DNA of 64,000 nt from Candidatus Hydrogenedentota bacterium (GTDB taxonomy: Bacteria; Hydrogenedentota; Hydrogenedentia; Hydrogenedentales; JAEUWI01). The position numbers were made by a program, and so were the translations under genes. The notes under the pieces were generated by a model that did no database searches, was not told the DNA's origin, and was given only the letters and a program-made list of their open reading frames with translations. The stretch lies in NCBI GenBank assembly GCA_019637335.1, contig JAHBVV010000011.1:124001-188000 (forward strand), written 5' to 3'. Every line of letters begins with the position of its first letter. Position 1 is the first letter of the stretch. Below are positions 9,424-18,205 of this stretch, one piece after another.

Positions 9424-9628
9424 GGCGGGTGACGCCTCCGTAAAGTCGCTTTCCTGAAGGATTCTCCACAAAAAGGGGCGATTGCCTTTTTCTCCCAGAC
9501 CTTAGACTTCGCGGGTGATTCTTTCGTTACGCTTTGGGCATGAATTGATACGGCGCCCCCAGGGATTGTTCGCAATCGATATTCGGGGGAGCGGGGGCTT
9601 CAGCGGGCGGGCTCAGTTGGGCTCCGAA

Positions 9629-11998
9629 TCATCTTGCCTGGGACTGACCCGGCTCGCCCAGCACCCGAATGCTGTAAGGCGGCATTTCTTCGTCCAGCAA
9701 TCCATCCAGACGTACCCGCGCGGGTTCGTCGCGGTAGTTAAGAAGGACGATCTTGTTCGTCTCCAGGGCGCTCACGAAAACACGGTCGGGATGCTGCACC
9801 GCCAGCGCTCGTTTTGTAAGCGGATGGAGCGTTTCCAGGCCCCGCAGGATAGTCTCGATGAAGTCGCCGTAGAGCGTGATTGGTTCCATGTCGCCCTGGA
9901 ATCGATGGAAGCTGCCCTGGCCGGTGTCCCCGCGTTCCCAGGCGCTGAACAGGGTCGTGTCGCCGTCCGGCGTTTGTTGCGGACCGCGGGGAAACGTGGG
10001 GTAGATGGCGCAGCCGCCGTTGCGTATCCACTGGTCGATGTGTTGCTGTACGTCCGGCTCGACGATAGCGCCCCAACAGAAAACAAGGACCTTGTAGCGG
10101 TCCAGGTACCCCTCCCGGATGAGACGCTCGTCGAGAAAATCGTTGTCAATGCGGCGTCGCACTTCGGCTGCGCGGGTATTGAACCCCCAGGCATACAGAT
10201 GGCGGAAGGATCCGCTGTCCAATTGGTTCATGGTCTCGGGGTAATACACCGCCACGTCAATAATCGGGTTTGCCCGTTCGTCGAGCAGACAAAAATCGCG
10301 TCGCCACTGATCCACGGCATACGGCGGCTCGAAGAGGACGTTATGGCGGGTGTACAGGTTGTCGCCGTTGGTGGTGAGGGTGCTGAAAAAACGGCCCGCA
10401 ACGCCGCGCGCGCTATGGTAGCCGGCGGGTTCATAGCCAAGGCCGATTCCGTAGAGCCGCGCGGCCGTCGCCGCAAGCCGCGTGGCGTAGAAATTCTGTT
10501 CGAAGCTGTCGGTTTCGTTGGTGAGGCGAATGCCGCCGTTGCCGATGGCCCGCATCGAATCGGCCTGGCCGGAAAAGTCGGTACCCGCTTCGCGGAAGCC
10601 CCAGCCGCCGGAGGACTGGTAGATGGGCGTGTCGGGAAGGGCCGCCCGCGCGAGGTGCGCCCATTGATCGCACCACGCCGTCATGGAATCCGTGTACCAG
10701 CCGGTCATATCCAGCCGTCCCTGATTCGTACGGTATGTCTCGGGCAACTGTGGCGCGATCTCCTCGAATCGGGCATAATGCGTGTCCCACGCCCTGTTCA
10801 GTGCATCAATGGTTCCGTAGCGGGTGCGCAGCCATTTCTGAAACGCCGCGCGGGCAAAGTCATCGCCCGCCCACCAGCCGACATGGCCATGCATCCGCGC
10901 GCCGCGCACCCCGAGCGCGCTCCCGGCCCCGGCGGGATACTGGGCCTCTCCGAAATTGCCACTGGGACCCAGGCGCACCGCCTCCAGAACCCCCATCGGG
11001 CCGTAGTGCGCGCCAAACGCCCGAAGGACGCGCTCGACATGCGGAAGGTTGGCGGAGTTCCAGATCGTGGGAACGGCGTTCTCTTCGCCATGCTCCAGAC
11101 ATTCAAACCCGGCGGCCTCACCGGAAGCTAGATACCACTCGGGCAGTGCAAAGGCCGAGGTGATGACCAGGTTGGGAAACCACTGGAGACCGCGTTCCGT
11201 GATGGCCCGCACGATCGTGTCGTAGTGGGTGAAATCAAAGTGTCCCGGCGCCGGCTCGATAAGGTTCCAACGCACAAAGCATTCGGCGGAGGTAAAGCCC
11301 ATGAGGCGCGCAAGCGGCCCGAATTCGCGAATATTGTTCAGCGCGGTTTCGAGCGAAGGGGGATCGCCCGTGTCTGGGATGCCGATTGTGCAGGTGATCT
11401 GCATCGGGCGGTCGAGGGTAAGCATGGGCTCCACGCGTACGGGCACCGCATCCGCCAATTCCCGCCAGCGGTCTTCCTCAATGTGGTCATAAGCCCGAAC
11501 GGCGATGAGTCCCTGAAGCCCCGCAATCCTTAAATGCGGGTGCGTCGTTGTGGCGGGCATCCGTGGATTCGCAAACTCGAACAGGGCACGGCGCACCCGT
11601 TGCTGGTTCAGCCGCGTAAAGGACACCCCGCGCACGGGCGTGGCGTACGTCCCGTTAAAGGCGTCGTCCACCAGCATCGTGGGTTGGATGACGCCCGCGC
11701 CGTCATCGAAGTGCTCGATTTCCAGAAATATCGACGCGGAATCAGGAAAGGGCGTGTCGCTGAAGCGGAAGTCCCAGGTAACCTTCTGATAGGGGTCGGT
11801 GTCCGAAAAAATATGCAATGCCGTTGTCTCGCCGAATCCGGCTGACTGCGTCTCCGCGACGTTCTCGAGCCGCGCCCCGACCGCTTCGCCGCTGGATTGA
11901 AACAGGATTATCCCATCGGTCTCGGCCAGGGCGGCCAGCGGCTGGATCATACCAATGACAAAGGCCACGAGGCGCACCACGATGTGGCGAATACCCAT
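9629..11998 (-). CDS. Secreted GH42/GH14-like TIM-barrel glycosidase
   Basis: Start ATG 11998 follows AAGGAAG and gives a signal peptide (MGIRHIVVRLVAFVIGMIQPLAALA), for a 789-aa protein; longer in-frame starts add no signal. An N-terminal beta-sandwich of ~170 residues (LFQSSGEAVGARLENV) resembles a carbohydrate-binding module. The barrel has LGPSGNFGEAQYP with E351, the GH14/GH42-style acid/base loop, and GIGLGYEPAG with E523, a plausible nucleophile; their 172-residue spacing is like GH42. A C-terminal domain with an alpha/beta trimerisation-like segment (VLVFCWGAIVEPDVQQHIDQW) follows, again as in GH42. Beta-galactosidase-type activity is likely but the sugar is not fixed. It sits between the GH2/beta-helix and DUF1080 genes on the same strand, each with its own ribosome site. 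Confidence 0.72.
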   Translation of the reverse strand: MGIRHIVVRLVAFVIGMIQPLAALAETDGIILFQSSGEAVGARLENVAETQSAGFGETTALHIFSDTDPYQKVTWDFRFSDTPFPDSASIFLEIEHFDDGAGVIQPTMLVDDAFNGTYATPVRGVSFTRLNQQRVRRALFEFANPRMPATTTHPHLRIAGLQGLIAVRAYDHIEEDRWRELADAVPVRVEPMLTLDRPMQITCTIGIPDTGDPPSLETALNNIREFGPLARLMGFTSAECFVRWNLIEPAPGHFDFTHYDTIVRAITERGLQWFPNLVITSAFALPEWYLASGEAAGFECLEHGEENAVPTIWNSANLPHVERVLRAFGAHYGPMGVLEAVRLGPSGNFGEAQYPAGAGSALGVRGARMHGHVGWWAGDDFARAAFQKWLRTRYGTIDALNRAWDTHYARFEEIAPQLPETYRTNQGRLDMTGWYTDSMTAWCDQWAHLARAALPDTPIYQSSGGWGFREAGTDFSGQADSMRAIGNGGIRLTNETDSFEQNFYATRLAATAARLYGIGLGYEPAGYHSARGVAGRFFSTLTTNGDNLYTRHNVLFEPPYAVDQWRRDFCLLDERANPIIDVAVYYPETMNQLDSGSFRHLYAWGFNTRAAEVRRRIDNDFLDERLIREGYLDRYKVLVFCWGAIVEPDVQQHIDQWIRNGGCAIYPTFPRGPQQTPDGDTTLFSAWERGDTGQGSFHRFQGDMEPITLYGDFIETILRGLETLHPLTKRALAVQHPDRVFVSALETNKIVLLNYRDEPARVRLDGLLDEEMPPYSIRVLGEPGQSQAR

Positions 11999-12167
11999 GT
12001 TGGACTTCCTTTCGGCTTCTTGTTGTGCGATGGCGACCAAGACAGGACCCTCAACAGGCTGGCCGCGATTCCGGACGAGTTCACAGGCGGGACGGGAACC
12101 AATCACAAGGCTCCCCACGTCAGGTATCGATGCTACGATGCATTCGGCGGTATCATGGCGCGCGCCG

Positions 12168-13574
12168 CTATCGTGCGCCCGTCTCGGATAACGACGCAAC
12201 TTCTGCGTCGCTCAGCGCGCGGGACCACACCGCTACGTCTTCGAGTTCGCCCCGAAAATGCCGGGACACCGTATCCCCGTCCTTCTCCGCGGCGATGATT
12301 AGCGGAGCCTCGGTCGGTAGCAAAGCGCCGGCGTGGGGGAGAGCCGCCACGAGCGCGCCATCGCGGAACAACGCCACTTCACGGCCGTCGTACCGGCCCA
12401 CCAGGTCCCGCCACGCCGTGGCGTCTTCCCCCGACACGGGAAAATGCGCCCGCGCGACACCCCGGTCGGTCCGCACTTCAAACGCAATATCGCTCGCGCC
12501 ATCCCCGTCCCCGTCGCCGGCGAACAAGCGGAACTGCGAGTCAGGCCCCCCAATACCATGCCCCAGCAGCGCCGCATCCCACGCCCCGGCGGGATCCCGC
12601 AGGCGCAGATACACGGTAAGCGCTTCAGCCCCGGACACCATGCCTGGGCCCGCGTCGAAATAGGCCCCGTCCAGCACGGCGCACTTCGCGCCGGGAACCG
12701 CGCCGGGACCCGACGAAAGGACATTCAGCTCAAGCTGGTAGAACTGCGGCACACTCGTCAGCGGCCGGGCCGCGCCCCGTCCCGCCGAATCCAGCTCCCA
12801 CCAGGCCAACGCGCCCGAAAGCAGCGCACGCCGCCGCTCGGATTCCGCGTCCGAAGAAAGCGTCGTGCCCTCTTCCGCCGCGTTGAGCACCTTCAGCCGG
12901 ATATTCCGAAACTGAACCACCGTCGGCGGGCCGCTGTGCAATTGCAGCGCCAGGATCCCCTGCGGCTCCGCCCGCCGCGGATCCGAATCCTCGACCTCCG
13001 CCGCCAGACGCCCGTTGATGAATAGTCGGATCTGCCCGCCGATACATACCAGGCGGTATTCGTGCCACGCCTCAAGCGCGAACCAGGCTTCCCCCGCGCC
13101 TTCCTCCAGCGGCGTAACCGTGCGCTGCCCCGCCGCGTCGAAGGAAGCACGCTCGCCGCGTAACGCCAGATCATGCCGCCCGTACTCGTCATAAAGCCGC
13201 ACAAGCCAAGGCGTACCCAGATTGTTGTCCACCTGGTACCCGCAAACATCGCCATCCGGCAGTTGCCGGCTCCGAAACTGAAAGCCGTTGTTGATCATGC
13301 CGTCCCCGTTCAGGCGCGACTCCAGCGTTAGCTCAAAATCCGCCAGCTCGCCGCCCTCCCATACCAGGTACTGGTTCTCCGCGCACGGATGCGCCGGCGT
13401 GATGCGCCCCGTAATCGCCCCATCCTCCACCGACCAGTACGCCGGATCCGTCGCGCGCCATCCATCCAGACTGCGGCCATCAAAGAGAGAAACGAACGCC
13501 TTCGCGGCCGGAACAGGCTGAACCAGCGCCCCCGCCGCCACGGCAACGGACAGCACCACTAGTGTATGACGCAT
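12168..13574 (-). CDS. Secreted DUF1080 (3-keto-disaccharide hydrolase family) protein with LamG-like C-domain
   Basis: ATG 13574 sits six bases after GGAGGA and begins a signal peptide (MRHTLVVLSVAVAAGALVQP); the product has 468 aa. Residues ~25-230 are a DUF1080 jelly roll: FVSLFDGRSLDGWRA at the start, NNGFQFRSRQLPDGDVCGYQ in the middle, and a GILALQLH / VQFRNIRLK ending, all typical of that family. Residues ~300-468 form a concanavalin/LamG-like domain ending in a DVAVWSRALSDAEVASL motif. DUF1080 proteins are common and multi-copy in planctomycete-like bacteria and some hydrolyse 3-keto-glycosides. This one probably works with the neighbouring exported glycosidases. No catalytic assignment is made. 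Confidence 0.85.
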   Translation of the reverse strand: MRHTLVVLSVAVAAGALVQPVPAAKAFVSLFDGRSLDGWRATDPAYWSVEDGAITGRITPAHPCAENQYLVWEGGELADFELTLESRLNGDGMINNGFQFRSRQLPDGDVCGYQVDNNLGTPWLVRLYDEYGRHDLALRGERASFDAAGQRTVTPLEEGAGEAWFALEAWHEYRLVCIGGQIRLFINGRLAAEVEDSDPRRAEPQGILALQLHSGPPTVVQFRNIRLKVLNAAEEGTTLSSDAESERRRALLSGALAWWELDSAGRGAARPLTSVPQFYQLELNVLSSGPGAVPGAKCAVLDGAYFDAGPGMVSGAEALTVYLRLRDPAGAWDAALLGHGIGGPDSQFRLFAGDGDGDGASDIAFEVRTDRGVARAHFPVSGEDATAWRDLVGRYDGREVALFRDGALVAALPHAGALLPTEAPLIIAAEKDGDTVSRHFRGELEDVAVWSRALSDAEVASLSETGAR

Positions 13575-13880
13575 CAATATTCCTCCATGCTCCCCGGGCG
13601 CGCGCCTCTCCCTCGGACAGCCCGCACGAGCGCACTGTTGATCACCCAGGCATCTCTCCCGGAAGCCCATTGTACGCCCCGGCCCCTCAACGCCGCCACG
13701 CCACCTCACCCTCTGTTCCGTCCCAAGTCCCGTGCCACGCGATCACACCCCCTCAGGGACTGACACGTCACACCACCCCGCCTGGCACACCAAACATCGA
13801 AGCCTACACCAAACACCCCAATCGGGCGCACAAAGCGCAACCGGCGGGTCTGTCCCGTCGTACGCAGCCGCGCGCAGCGT
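13575..13880. repeat. Spacer carrying dispersed repeat (copy 1)
   Basis: From 13754 to about 13860 the sequence matches 16989-17095: both run from CAGGGACTGACACG through CACACCAAACATCGAAGC to GGCGGGTCTGTCCCGTC. At 13732 there is also a short stub (GTGCCACGCGATC) of the ~88-bp repeat seen at 17320, 17946 and 19548. I see no gene; open frames here are accidental. Confidence 0.65.
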
Positions 13881-16409
13881 CTACTCCCGTCCGCCGTGAC
13901 GCTCCAGTAGTGCAACGACCGCCTCATCCACCGCCCGGAATGCCGTGTTCCCCCCCGCATTCGTCACCGCGAAGAACGCCATATCCCGTTCCGACGCGAT
14001 CCAGACGGTCGCAAACCATAGCGTGTTGCTTCCACCGTGGGTAAGCGCCCGACCGCCGGCCCAGTCCCGTTCGGTTACGATCCATCCCATGGCGTAATCC
14101 CCGCCCTCCGCGGGCGTATGCAGCGTGCGGAAGGTTTCCGCCGTCACGATGCCGTCTTCCCCTTGCGCACCCTTCAGGTGGGCCGCGATAAACCTGGCAT
14201 AGTCCTCCAGCGTGGTATGCACAGTGCCCGCCGGGCCGAGGACGGGCGCGTTGTCGGCATTGCGCGCGGTCGGATTCTTCGGCTTCCACGCGAGCAGGCC
14301 GCTCTCATGACCCCAGGGCGCGCCGGGCTCTGTCGGCGCGCCGAAGCCGGTGGCGGTCATGCCGAGGGGTTCGAACAGCCGCTTCCGCATGAGGTCCTCC
14401 CATCGTTTGCCCGTCACCACCTCCATCATCGCTCCCGCGACCACATAGCCCCCGTTGCTGTAGGCGTAGCGGCCTTTCTTGGACGGCGGCTTTCCGAGGA
14501 GTTCCGCCGCGCATTTCAACCGGTCCTCCGGCGCGGCGAACCAGTTGATATTGGGCGTGATGCCGCCGGTGTGGTGGAGCAGCATGGCGAGGGTGGTGTC
14601 GCGGTGGGCCCCATTCATATCCGGCGCGGCTTCACCGAGCACCTCGCCGATGGTGGCGTCCCACCGGAGCAGGCCCTCCTCAACCAGCATGCCCGCCACC
14701 GTCGCGGTCATGGCCTTCGTGTTGGAGCCGAGATGCCATGGGGCGTCGGCCTTTACGGGCGTGTCGTCTTTCGCCGATCGCGTGCCCACGGTGGCTTGCT
14801 CGATGATGGCGCCGCCGCGCATCGCAAAGGCCGCCATGGCCGGCAGCTTGTAGGAAGCGCGGATGGCCTCCAACGTTTCTTCGAAAGGTGCGTTGGGGTC
14901 CGGCTTGCCGCGGTTCATGGTTTCATCCTTCATCGCTTCATCCGGTTGATCCAACCGCTCTTCCATTGCTTCCCGTCCCTCTGCGGCCCTCCGCACCGCC
15001 CGGCGGTTGGCCGCGGTCATGGCAACTACCTTCGTGGCCATCTCGGTCATCGAGACCCCGTCGAACTGAACGGTGTCGCCGGTCTCATGGCCCATCCCGG
15101 CGAGAATACCCAACAGGTCTTCCGCGAAGCGCTGTTGCCACGCGCCCGGATGGTTCTCCTCGCAATAGGTCCTGATCTCGATCACGGAAATACCGTTGAC
15201 GGCAAGAAGCAAGTACGGTTCGCCGTCAACCGCTATTATGGGTATCTCATTCACCCAACGCTCCACGGTGAAGGATGCGGTTGATTCCGATGTATTGTCT
15301 TCCGCCCGATCTTCCACGGGATCTCCCGCTTCGACCCCTTCCCGAATGCCACCGGGCTCCGCATCCCTAATGGCAACTTCAACCGCGGTTCGCCCAGGCT
15401 TTGAAATCAGGCCGAGCCGGACGGTGTCGCCGGTCTTATGGCCCATCCCGGCCAGGACTTCGACCAGGTCTTCCGAAAACCGTTTCTGCCACTTGTCCGG
15501 GTAGGTCAACTTACAGTAGCCGATGATTTCGTCCACAAAAATGTCGTCAATGGCATAGAGAAAATACGGCTTGCCATCAACGTCCACCTCGGGGAAGCTG
15601 TCTCCCCAGCGCACGTCGGTGAAGGGCGCAAGCTTCGGGAAGTCGTCTCCCCCGATCCCGACAGCGAAGTAGAGGATGGCCGGCACACCGATCACTAGAA
15701 TTAGCACGGCAAGGATATTTCCGATAAGTGTCCGGCGCGGCGAGCACGAATCGCGCCCGGCGCCCATGAGTATCGGGTATTCACCCTTTGCCGACTCCAC
15801 GGAATCACCGGCCAGGCTTTCGAGTAGCGCAAGGAGTTCCTGGCGGCGGGGTTCCAGTTGCCTTCGCACAGCGTATTGATTGAGCAGGTAGATGCCGAAG
15901 TAGACTACGAGGAGCGAGCCCACCATTAAGGTCGTGGCCCCGATCGCCTCCGTCCAATGCGACGCGGCCTGAAAGGAAACCTGGATGAAGAACGCCGAGA
16001 TCGAGACAATGAAGGGCAGCAGGTACCACCAGAAGACATTGCGCAGCAGCCAGATCTGGTGCGACACCTGGGTGAGGGAATCCCGGGCGCTTTGCAGCAA
16101 CGAGTCGCCCGGCGAGCCGGTGTTCTGCCTGTGGCGCATCCGGTCAATCCCCATGAACCCGATGACCCAGATCAACGCCGGAACGGTCAAGTACCAGGTC
16201 CAGGGCGCCGCTATCCGGGAACCCAGGTAGAACCACAACGGAATCATGACCACGGCTACACCCACCTCGCGAAAGTCCCGCCATAGAATCGTGGATCTGA
16301 AATCCTTGCCAGCCGCGCGCACGTGTTCATGCAATGCTTTGGCATCGATCGAGACACGCGTTCTCGATGATTCCGCGCGCCAGGCCGCTTGATAGTCGTC
16401 AGGGCTCAT
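13881..16409 (-). CDS. Membrane protein with duplicated domain and C-terminal serine beta-lactamase-like hydrolase
   Basis: The 842-aa product starts at ATG 16409, overlapping the end of the sigma-factor gene by 11 bp. Residues 1-~210 contain about four transmembrane helices and a cytoplasmic-type N-terminus (MSPDDYQAAWRAE). Another helix lies near 235-255. Two tandem copies of an ~80-residue unit follow: FPEVDVDGKPYFLYAIDDIF...DKWQKRFSEDL and IPIIAVDGEPYLLLAVNGIS...GAWQQRFAEDL, both with GMGHxTGDTV. After a Glu/Asp-rich linker comes a class-C-type penicillin-binding fold with S562-x-x-K565 (GSNTKAM), Y650-S-N and H791-G-G, the three active-site motifs with normal spacing. The partner sigma factor suggests the N-terminal part is an anti-sigma/sensor. 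Ligand and enzymatic role are unknown; it could be a peptidase/esterase rather than a beta-lactamase. Confidence 0.8.
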   Translation of the reverse strand: MSPDDYQAAWRAESSRTRVSIDAKALHEHVRAAGKDFRSTILWRDFREVGVAVVMIPLWFYLGSRIAAPWTWYLTVPALIWVIGFMGIDRMRHRQNTGSPGDSLLQSARDSLTQVSHQIWLLRNVFWWYLLPFIVSISAFFIQVSFQAASHWTEAIGATTLMVGSLLVVYFGIYLLNQYAVRRQLEPRRQELLALLESLAGDSVESAKGEYPILMGAGRDSCSPRRTLIGNILAVLILVIGVPAILYFAVGIGGDDFPKLAPFTDVRWGDSFPEVDVDGKPYFLYAIDDIFVDEIIGYCKLTYPDKWQKRFSEDLVEVLAGMGHKTGDTVRLGLISKPGRTAVEVAIRDAEPGGIREGVEAGDPVEDRAEDNTSESTASFTVERWVNEIPIIAVDGEPYLLLAVNGISVIEIRTYCEENHPGAWQQRFAEDLLGILAGMGHETGDTVQFDGVSMTEMATKVVAMTAANRRAVRRAAEGREAMEERLDQPDEAMKDETMNRGKPDPNAPFEETLEAIRASYKLPAMAAFAMRGGAIIEQATVGTRSAKDDTPVKADAPWHLGSNTKAMTATVAGMLVEEGLLRWDATIGEVLGEAAPDMNGAHRDTTLAMLLHHTGGITPNINWFAAPEDRLKCAAELLGKPPSKKGRYAYSNGGYVVAGAMMEVVTGKRWEDLMRKRLFEPLGMTATGFGAPTEPGAPWGHESGLLAWKPKNPTARNADNAPVLGPAGTVHTTLEDYARFIAAHLKGAQGEDGIVTAETFRTLHTPAEGGDYAMGWIVTERDWAGGRALTHGGSNTLWFATVWIASERDMAFFAVTNAGGNTAFRAVDEAVVALLERHGGRE

Positions 16410-16920
16410 TGGAGTCCGCTTTCATAAGTTCGCCCAGTTTTCTTTTCGCGCGATTCAATTTCACCCCCACGTTAGTCTCCGAGACGCCCAGCACCTCCGC
16501 CATCTCCCGATAGCTCAGTTCGTCCAGATAGAGCAGTACCAGGGCCGCGTCGGCCTTGGGCAGTTGCTGGATGGCGATATAGAGCCGCTCCACCGTCTCG
16601 CGCTGCTGGACCTGCGCCGCGCTGTCGGCCCCTCCCGGAGATTCCATGTGGACATCCAGCAGGGGTTGCTGCCGGGCGCGGCGGGGCTTGTCCTTGCGCT
16701 GCCAGTTCATCGCGGTCTGCAACGCTACCCGGTAGAACCACGTCGCCGCGCGCGCCCGCCCCTCGAAATTCGGGAGGGAGCGCCACGCCTGAAGCAGGAT
16801 CTCCTGCGCCAGGTCCTGGCACTCCTCATGCGTCAGTGTGTACGCCCGCGCCACCTTCCAAATGGAAGCGCCATGCGTGTCCGCCCAGCGGAGAAACTGC
16901 GCCTTTCTGTCGTCGTCCAC
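16399..16920 (-). CDS. ECF-type RNA polymerase sigma factor
   Basis: The 173-aa protein has region 2 (ECQDLAQEILLQAWRSLPNF, then RARAATWFYRVALQTAMNW) and region 4 (LPKADAALVLLYLDELSYRE, then VLGVSETNVGVKLNRAKRKL), the length and order of an extracytoplasmic-function sigma factor. There is no ATG in the right place; I choose GTG 16920 behind GGAAGG (9-nt gap), with TTG 16923 equally possible. The stop overlaps the start of the downstream membrane/beta-lactamase-like gene, so the pair is translationally coupled in the way sigma/anti-sigma pairs are. Target promoters are unknown. Confidence 0.85.
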   Translation of the reverse strand: MDDDRKAQFLRWADTHGASIWKVARAYTLTHEECQDLAQEILLQAWRSLPNFEGRARAATWFYRVALQTAMNWQRKDKPRRARQQPLLDVHMESPGGADSAAQVQQRETVERLYIAIQQLPKADAALVLLYLDELSYREMAEVLGVSETNVGVKLNRAKRKLGELMKADSNEP

Positions 16921-17117
16921 CAAGGTTAGCCTTCCGTTTATTCCTATTGGTAACGCAACCAGGACTTTTCTTACAGCATACACGTCCCCAGGGACTGACA
17001 CGCCAAACCACCCCACCCGGCACACCAAACATCGAAGCTCACACCAAACGCCCCAATCCGGCGCACAACGCCCAAGCAGGCGGGTCTGTCCCGTCACCCC
17101 CATCGCCTTCCCCGGGC

Positions 17118-17152
17118 GTGCCACGGACAAGCCCGCAAGGACTTGCCCGTGC
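17118..17152 (+). repeat. REP-like palindromic repeat, copy 1
   Basis: A 35-bp element, GTGCCACGGACAAGC to CTTGCCCGTGC, whose two halves are imperfect inverted copies (GCACGGGCAAG against CTTGTCCGTGGC). Copies lie at 17226-17260 and, inverted, at 19972-20006. Confidence 0.65.
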
Positions 17153-17225
17153 ACGTCTCCCCAGGGACTGTCACGCCAAACCCAACCGGCGGGTCTGTCC
17201 CGTCACTCCCAACGCTTCCTCAGGG

Positions 17226-17260
17226 GTGCCACGGACAAGCCCGCAAGGGCTTGCCCGTGC
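17226..17260 (+). repeat. REP-like palindromic repeat, copy 2
   Basis: Differs from the 17118 copy by a single base in its 35 bp (GGGC instead of GGAC in the centre). Same orientation, 108 bp apart. Confidence 0.65.
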
Positions 17261-17319
17261 AAGTCCCCCCAGGGAGCAACACGCCAACCCACCCCAACCG
17301 GCGCACCAAACACCAACCC

Positions 17320-17408
17320 GTGCCACGCGATCGCGCCCCAGCGCGTTCGTGTGCCTGGAGCAACACCAGCCCACCATTGCCAGTACCACCCTGCACGAGC
17401 GGCAAAAC
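17320..17408 (+). repeat. Dispersed ~88-bp repeat B, copy 1
   Basis: Runs from GTGCCACGCGATCGCGCC through TTCGTGTGCCTGGAGCAA to CACGAGCGGCAAAAC. It shares its ends and centre with 17946-18035 and, inverted, 19548-19637. Confidence 0.6.
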
Positions 17409-17945
17409 CGCCCCAGTTCCGACCCCCACGCCGCGTCTCCACCAGTCCCATTTTGGGACAAACCGCCCATATCGCGCGGGAGAATCCAGAAAAACCGGCT
17501 CTATATCGGCCCGTAACTATTCGCATGCCGCCCGAATTTTTTTCTTGACAAAACGTCCCGATGGATATAGCGTAACGATATCGCGGCAGTACAGCGCGTC
17601 AAGAAACGATTCCGAAACAGCAACCCACCTGAAGGGGCTACTCCGATGGACCTGTTCTCGCGCCACCAGCGGTTGTTCGACTCGCTCCCTGGCGCGAGCC
17701 CCATCCAGCAACGAAAGCGCAAACCACTGGGAGCGCGGGTCGTAGATGCGCCGTGGTGGACGGCGCGCCCGCCACGCGCCGAACGCGTAACGGATCGGGG
17801 ACATACCCGCAAGCGGCGGACCTCCGGCACGCCACCAGGCGATTGGCCACACGAGCGGCGCAACAGGAGGTTGGGTATCCCGCCCGACACGTGGCCCGTC
17901 CACGATCGCGCCAGGCCGTCCCTTCGTTCAATCGCCCCGATTCCT

Positions 17946-18035
17946 GTGCCACGCGATTCCGCCGCAGGCGGATTCGTGTGCCTGGAGCAGAAACAAGCCA
18001 ACGCTACCAGCGCCACCAGGAACGAGCGGCGCAAC
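17946..18035 (+). repeat. Dispersed ~88-bp repeat B, copy 2
   Basis: GTGCCACGCGATTCCGCC ... GATTCGTGTGCCTGGAGCA ... GAGCGGCGCAAC. An internal stem CCGCCGCAGGCGG can form near its start. Confidence 0.6.
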
Positions 18036-18205
18036 AGGAGGTTGGGCATCCTGCCCGGCGCAACATGCGCTCCCGATGCGGCAGTACCTGCAATTTCGTC
18101 GCATAACCGAGCGTTTCCACGTGGACACGCCAGGGGGGCCTGACCTGAAAGCCAGCCACCTACGAAATCGACGCGCGCGCCGCCGCAGACAGAAATGTCC
18201 GCGAT

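Larger units (their letters stand above)
16921..18205. repeat. Gene-poor region built from dispersed repeats
   Basis: About 1.3 kb with no convincing gene. Three repeat types are visible. Type C (16989-17095, partial again at 17161-17207) matches 13754-13860. The palindromic type A is at 17118-17152 and 17226-17260. The ~88-bp type B is at 17320-17408 and 17946-18035. A 35-bp stretch containing GAGCGGCGCAACAGGAGGTT also occurs twice (17855 and 18024 onward). Frames with signal-like sequences across these repeats have no start site and break between copies, so I call no CDS. A TTGACA at 17545-17550 has no good -10 partner. Confidence 0.6.

Noticed and set aside
7414-9432. Open frame of ~670 codons on the plus strand opposite the GH2/beta-helix gene
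   Set aside because: Antisense shadow caused by high GC; no domain, no ribosome site, Arg/His-rich composition.
17545-17571. TTGACA followed by TATAGC as promoter
   Set aside because: 15-bp spacing and no gene within 600 bp downstream.
17501-18049. Minus-strand frame with signal-like RRSFLVALVALACF
   Set aside because: Falls entirely on repeat B copies and repeats itself internally (NLLLRRS twice); no start context. Treated as repeat DNA.
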